From contig OZ252213.1 in NCBI GenBank assembly GCA_965249045.1, forward strand, positions 806,001 through 870,000: a DNA stretch of 64,000 nt, given 5' to 3'. Both the position numbers and the translations under genes were made by a program. The first letter of the stretch is position 1. Each line of letters begins with the position of its first letter. This stretch comes from Nemesobacter sp965249045. Lineage in GTDB: Bacteria > Desulfobacterota_D > UBA1144 > Nemesobacterales > Nemesobacteraceae. Under the pieces are notes generated by a model. The model saw only the letters and a program-made list of their open reading frames with translations. It had not been told where the DNA came from and searched no databases. Below, piece by piece: positions 61,095 to 64,000 of the stretch.

Positions 61095-62458
61095 CCGATC
61101 AGCTCCGCGATCTTATCCCCGTATTTCCAGACATTTCCGGCGCCCGAGGTAAGCAGGACGTCTCCTTTTTTAAGCTCTCTTGCCATGCGCTCCGCAAAAG
61201 CGTCGGGGTCATCCACGTAACGTGCGTTTGCGTTGCCCGCCTTTTTTATGTCTTCGACCAGCTTTTCTGAAGTTATTCCCTTTACCGGTTTTTCCCCGGC
61301 GGGATATATATCAAGAACGTATAGGTGTTTTATTTTTCCTAAAACCCTGACGAAATCGTCGTAAAGAAGCTTAGTCCTAGAAAATCTATGTGGCTGGAAG
61401 AGAAGAATCGGTTCTCGGGAAAACGCCGCTTTAAGAGCCTCTATGGTAACTTCCAGCTCGCTCGGGTGATGCCCGTAATCGTCTATTATTTTTACACCTT
61501 TTTTCTCACTTTTCAACTGCAATCTTCTCTCTGTTCCCCTAAAGCCGGCAAGGCCCTCTTTTATCTTCTCGAAGCTGAAACCGAATTCCATTCCCACGGC
61601 TATCGCGGCTAGAGAATTAAGGGCGTTATGGGCGCCTAGGGTGCTGAGTTCCACCTCTCCAAGCAGGGAACCTCCGTAGGTAACTTCAAACGATGTCCGC
61701 AGTTGCGAAAAGCGTATGTTCTCCGCCATGAGGTCAGCCGGGGCGCTGATTCCGTAAGTCAGTATTTTTTTGTTGAATTTTCTGCTTATCTCGGCGGTTC
61801 TCGGACAGTCGGCGCATGTTATGGCGAGTCCGTAGAAGGGGATTTTGTGCAGGAAGTTCGAGAAGGCAAGCTCGAGTGCTTCCATGTTACCGTAGTAATC
61901 AAGGTGCTCCTTGTCGATATTTGTGAGCACGGTGACGACCGGGGAGAGTTTTTCGAATGATCCGTCACTCTCGTCGGCTTCCACTACCATGAACCGGCCG
62001 GTTCCGAGGTGAGCGTTTGAGTCTATGGTCCGCAGTTTTCCTCCGACTACTATGGTCGGGTCCGCACCGCAGTGGGAGAGCACCGACGCTATCATGGAGG
62101 ACGTCGTGGTTTTTCCGTGGCTTCCGGCAACTGCGATGCCGAATTTGAGCCTCATCAGTTCCGCCAGCATCTCCGCTCTGGGTATGAGGGGAACTCTCGC
62201 TGCCGCCGCGGCGATCATTTCCGGGTTGTTCTCTCGAATTGCCGATGAGTATACGACTACCTCGCTTCCTTTTATGTTCTCCGAACTGTGGCCCGTGTGA
62301 ACGACGGCTCCGAGGGAAGCAAGACGTCGGGTTATCTGGGTTTCCACGAGGTCGGAACCGCTTACCTCAAGACCCATGTTGATCAGCACTTCGGCTATGC
62401 CGCTCATTCCTATGCCGCCTATGCCGATGAAATGGACTTTCTTTATCTTCCCGTACAT
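61091..62458 (-). CDS. murC: UDP-N-acetylmuramate-L-alanine ligase
   Basis: A 455-residue Mur ligase adding L-Ala to UDP-MurNAc. The N-terminal HFIGIGGIGMSGIAEVL nucleotide motif, the ATP-binding GSHGKTTTSSMIA (about residue 110), and VEADESDGSF and DDYGHHPSE in the central and C-terminal domains are all typical. It is four bases from the murG stop and overlaps murB. Confidence 0.96.
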   Translation of the reverse strand: MYGKIKKVHFIGIGGIGMSGIAEVLINMGLEVSGSDLVETQITRRLASLGAVVHTGHSSENIKGSEVVVYSSAIRENNPEMIAAAAARVPLIPRAEMLAELMRLKFGIAVAGSHGKTTTSSMIASVLSHCGADPTIVVGGKLRTIDSNAHLGTGRFMVVEADESDGSFEKLSPVVTVLTNIDKEHLDYYGNMEALELAFSNFLHKIPFYGLAITCADCPRTAEISRKFNKKILTYGISAPADLMAENIRFSQLRTSFEVTYGGSLLGEVELSTLGAHNALNSLAAIAVGMEFGFSFEKIKEGLAGFRGTERRLQLKSEKKGVKIIDDYGHHPSELEVTIEALKAAFSREPILLFQPHRFSRTKLLYDDFVRVLGKIKHLYVLDIYPAGEKPVKGITSEKLVEDIKKAGNANARYVDDPDAFAERMARELKKGDVLLTSGAGNVWKYGDKIAELIG

Positions 62459-62462
62459 TGAC

Positions 62463-63530
62463 TTACCCTATTATCCGCTCGATTTCGTTTACGATTTCCC
62501 GGGCGGCATGGGGCCGCGCGAGTTTCTTTGAGTTTGCCGCCATGCGCCCGAGGGTGTTTTCCTCAAGAGTTTTCTCCATAACCGCGCAAAGACCTTCGAC
62601 CGAAAGTTCTTTTTCCTCGACTACCACTGCAGCTGCGTTTGACTCGAGTACCTTGGCGTTTTTTAGCTGATGGTCGTGGGTGGAGGAGGCGAGGGGAATC
62701 AGTATTGACGGTATGCCGAACGCCGTTATTTCAGAGAGCGTTCCGGAGCCCGCCCTGCAGATCGCAAGGTCCGTTCTCTCGTAGATTCGGGACATATCGT
62801 CTGTAAATCCGAATACCTCGGCGGAAATGCCGAGTTGCCGGTAAGTTTCCCTTACGCTTTCCACCTGGGCTTCTCCGGTCTGATGGGTCACGTTTATCTG
62901 CGCGCCGAGTTTTCCTAGGGACAGGGGAACGATCTCGTTCAGTTTGCGGGCTCCTTGGCTTCCTCCGAGTACGAATATGTTTCGCGGGGCGTTTTGGCGG
63001 GGTTTTTTCTCCGCGGCGCCATGGGCAAGGTCACGTCTTATGGGATTTCCGGTGAGCACCGTTTTTTCCGCCGGGAGATGCTCCTTGCTTTCTTCGAAAG
63101 TTATGAATATCTTGCCGACGAATCTCGAGAGTATCCTGTTGGCAAGCCCGGGGATGGAGTTCTGTTCGCAAACGGCGGTCGGTATGGAACTCATGGATGC
63201 GCAAAGCAGAGTTGGTCCGGACGCGTATCCGCCGACTCCTATAACCGCGTCAGGCCTGAAATCTCTGAGTATCTTAAGGGAACTCAGCATAGCTCCGAGT
63301 ATCGATATCACCGCCATCACCTTCTGGGAAAAGTTTTTTCCGACAATTCCTCTTGAGTTTATGAATTCGACTCTGTACCCCTTTTCCGGGAGAATCCTTT
63401 TTTCAATGCCCTGTTCGGTGCCCACGAACAGAACCTCGTTTCCGCTGTTTCTGTCAAGTATTTCCTCCGCGATTGATATCGCGGGGAAAACATGTCCACC
63501 TGTGCCTCCTCCGGCTATTATCACTTTCAT
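62463..63530 (-). CDS. murG: Lipid II synthase MurG
   Basis: A 355-residue GT28 glycosyltransferase that adds GlcNAc to lipid I at the inner face of the membrane. The N-terminal IAGGGTGGHVFPAISIAEE motif and GVGGYASGPTLLCA and LGGSQGARKLNE loops are present, with CRAGSGTLSEITAFG and IPLASSTHDHQ in the UDP-GlcNAc site. Its ATG overlaps the ftsW stop. Confidence 0.96.
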   Translation of the reverse strand: MKVIIAGGGTGGHVFPAISIAEEILDRNSGNEVLFVGTEQGIEKRILPEKGYRVEFINSRGIVGKNFSQKVMAVISILGAMLSSLKILRDFRPDAVIGVGGYASGPTLLCASMSSIPTAVCEQNSIPGLANRILSRFVGKIFITFEESKEHLPAEKTVLTGNPIRRDLAHGAAEKKPRQNAPRNIFVLGGSQGARKLNEIVPLSLGKLGAQINVTHQTGEAQVESVRETYRQLGISAEVFGFTDDMSRIYERTDLAICRAGSGTLSEITAFGIPSILIPLASSTHDHQLKNAKVLESNAAAVVVEEKELSVEGLCAVMEKTLEENTLGRMAANSKKLARPHAAREIVNEIERIIG

Positions 63531-64000
63531 CTGTTCCCGGTGCTGAACCTCGAGACGCTCAGGATGATCCCAAACGCCGCAAGCGTCGATACAAGAGAAC
63601 TTCCCCCGTAGCTTACAAGAGGCAGCGCCAGTCCCGTAGTGGGAAAAAGACCGACTGCCACTCCCATGTTAAGTGCCGCTTGGAGCGTTATAAGCGCCGT
63701 AAAACCGAATACCATGTATCTTGAGAAAGGATCTTCCGCCCGCATGGCTATCCTTACGCATCTTGCCAGAATCAAGAGGAAAAGCGCGATTAATGTCATT
63801 ACCCCTATGAATCCGAATTCCTCGCCTATTATCGAGAAGATAAAGTCGGTGTGCGCCTGGGGAAGGAAAAGCAGTTTCTGGGAGCTGTTTCCGAGTCCGC
63901 TTCCGTATATTCCCCCGAGACCGAACGCCATGAACGACTGAACGGCCTGGTACCCTGAGCCGAGAGGGTCCTTCCAGGGGTCAAGAAACGACATTATTCT
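63527..64000 (-). CDS. ftsW: Lipid II polymerase FtsW (3' part, runs off the window)
   Basis: The C-terminal ~157 residues of a SEDS-family peptidoglycan polymerase; the gene continues beyond base 64000. It reads RIMSFLDPWKDPLGSGYQ, then QKLLFLPQAHTDFIFSIIGEE and LPLVSYGGSSLVSTLAAFGI, which are conserved SEDS loops and helices. In this cluster, upstream of murG, FtsW is more likely than RodA. Confidence 0.93.
   Translation of the reverse strand, partial: RIMSFLDPWKDPLGSGYQAVQSFMAFGLGGIYGSGLGNSSQKLLFLPQAHTDFIFSIIGEEFGFIGVMTLIALFLLILARCVRIAMRAEDPFSRYMVFGFTALITLQAALNMGVAVGLFPTTGLALPLVSYGGSSLVSTLAAFGIILSVSRFSTGNR

Noticed and set aside
1..64000. CRISPR arrays, tRNA and rRNA genes
   Set aside because: Scanning by eye found no regularly spaced direct repeats and no T-loop-like GTTCGAA context with cloverleaf pairing. 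A covariance-model scan would be needed to exclude weak cases.

Overview
The window reads as chromosomal DNA of a Gram-negative, aerobically respiring bacterium. The outer membrane is implied by Tol-Pal genes and a giant autotransporter, respiration by complex I subunits and a c-type cytochrome. Gene content (APS-type CysH, SufBCD with an Rrf2 regulator, TrmD joined to a second SPOUT domain) recalls the deltaproteobacterial/Dadabacteria-like part of the tree. That placement is inference from gene families only, since no rRNA gene is present. Coding density is high, operons overlap by 1-17 bases, and TTG starts are common (nuoJ, cytochrome c, PiT transporter, MBL hydrolase, rpsP, rimM).

Layout. 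1-2.4 kb: a strongly equipped operon of two tandem acetoacetate-decarboxylase-like paralogues with a clear promoter, strong ribosome binding sites and an intrinsic terminator. 2.4-7.4 kb: an unknown protein, nth, then nuoJKL (nuoM and nuoN do not follow) and a membrane-anchored cytochrome c. 7.4-11.9 kb: Rrf2 regulator, sufBCD and a Rieske ferredoxin. 11.9-14.8 kb: a DUF35 protein and cysteine-less thiolase pair divergent from a luciferase-like flavin oxidoreductase, probably ketone or terpenoid/steroid-type catabolism. 14.8-17.2 kb: cysH with a PiT-family permease (possible sulfate importer) and pyrE. 17.2-27.2 kb: GT-C glycosyltransferase, thrC, acyP, MBL hydrolase, ftsB-like, rsmA, dacB, polA, SAM methyltransferase.

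27.2-35.2 kb is the accessory region: a truncated group II intron, a short unassigned frame, a dihydrolipoyl dehydrogenase C-terminal remnant, and a 2284-codon Calx-beta-rich autotransporter. Its first 5.4 kb has base and codon use unlike the host, and a run of ten C lies near its 5' end. 35.4-39.7 kb: ffh-rpsP-khpA-rimM-trmD-rplS. 39.7-45.4 kb (minus): tolQ-tolR-tolA-like, phosphatase, argS, SPOR protein, CDP-alcohol phosphatidyltransferase. 46.1-50.4 kb (minus): yebC-ruvC-ruvA-ruvB, split between yebC and ruvC by a stand-alone TnpB element with imperfect inverted repeats at its ends. 50.6-57.1 kb: rho, a truncated IS5-type transposase, a chlorite-dismutase/HemQ-family gene, ftsY, ribD, nadD, rsfS. 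57.1-64 kb (minus): a division and cell wall cluster ftsW(partial)-murG-murC-murB-ftsQ-ftsA-ftsZ.

Most of the window is housekeeping. The points deserving a second look are the possibly phase-variable mosaic autotransporter, the TnpB element that may have supplied a new ruvC start, the TrmD fusion, the paired decarboxylase paralogues and a possible AUA start for rsfS. No tRNA, rRNA or CRISPR array was found.
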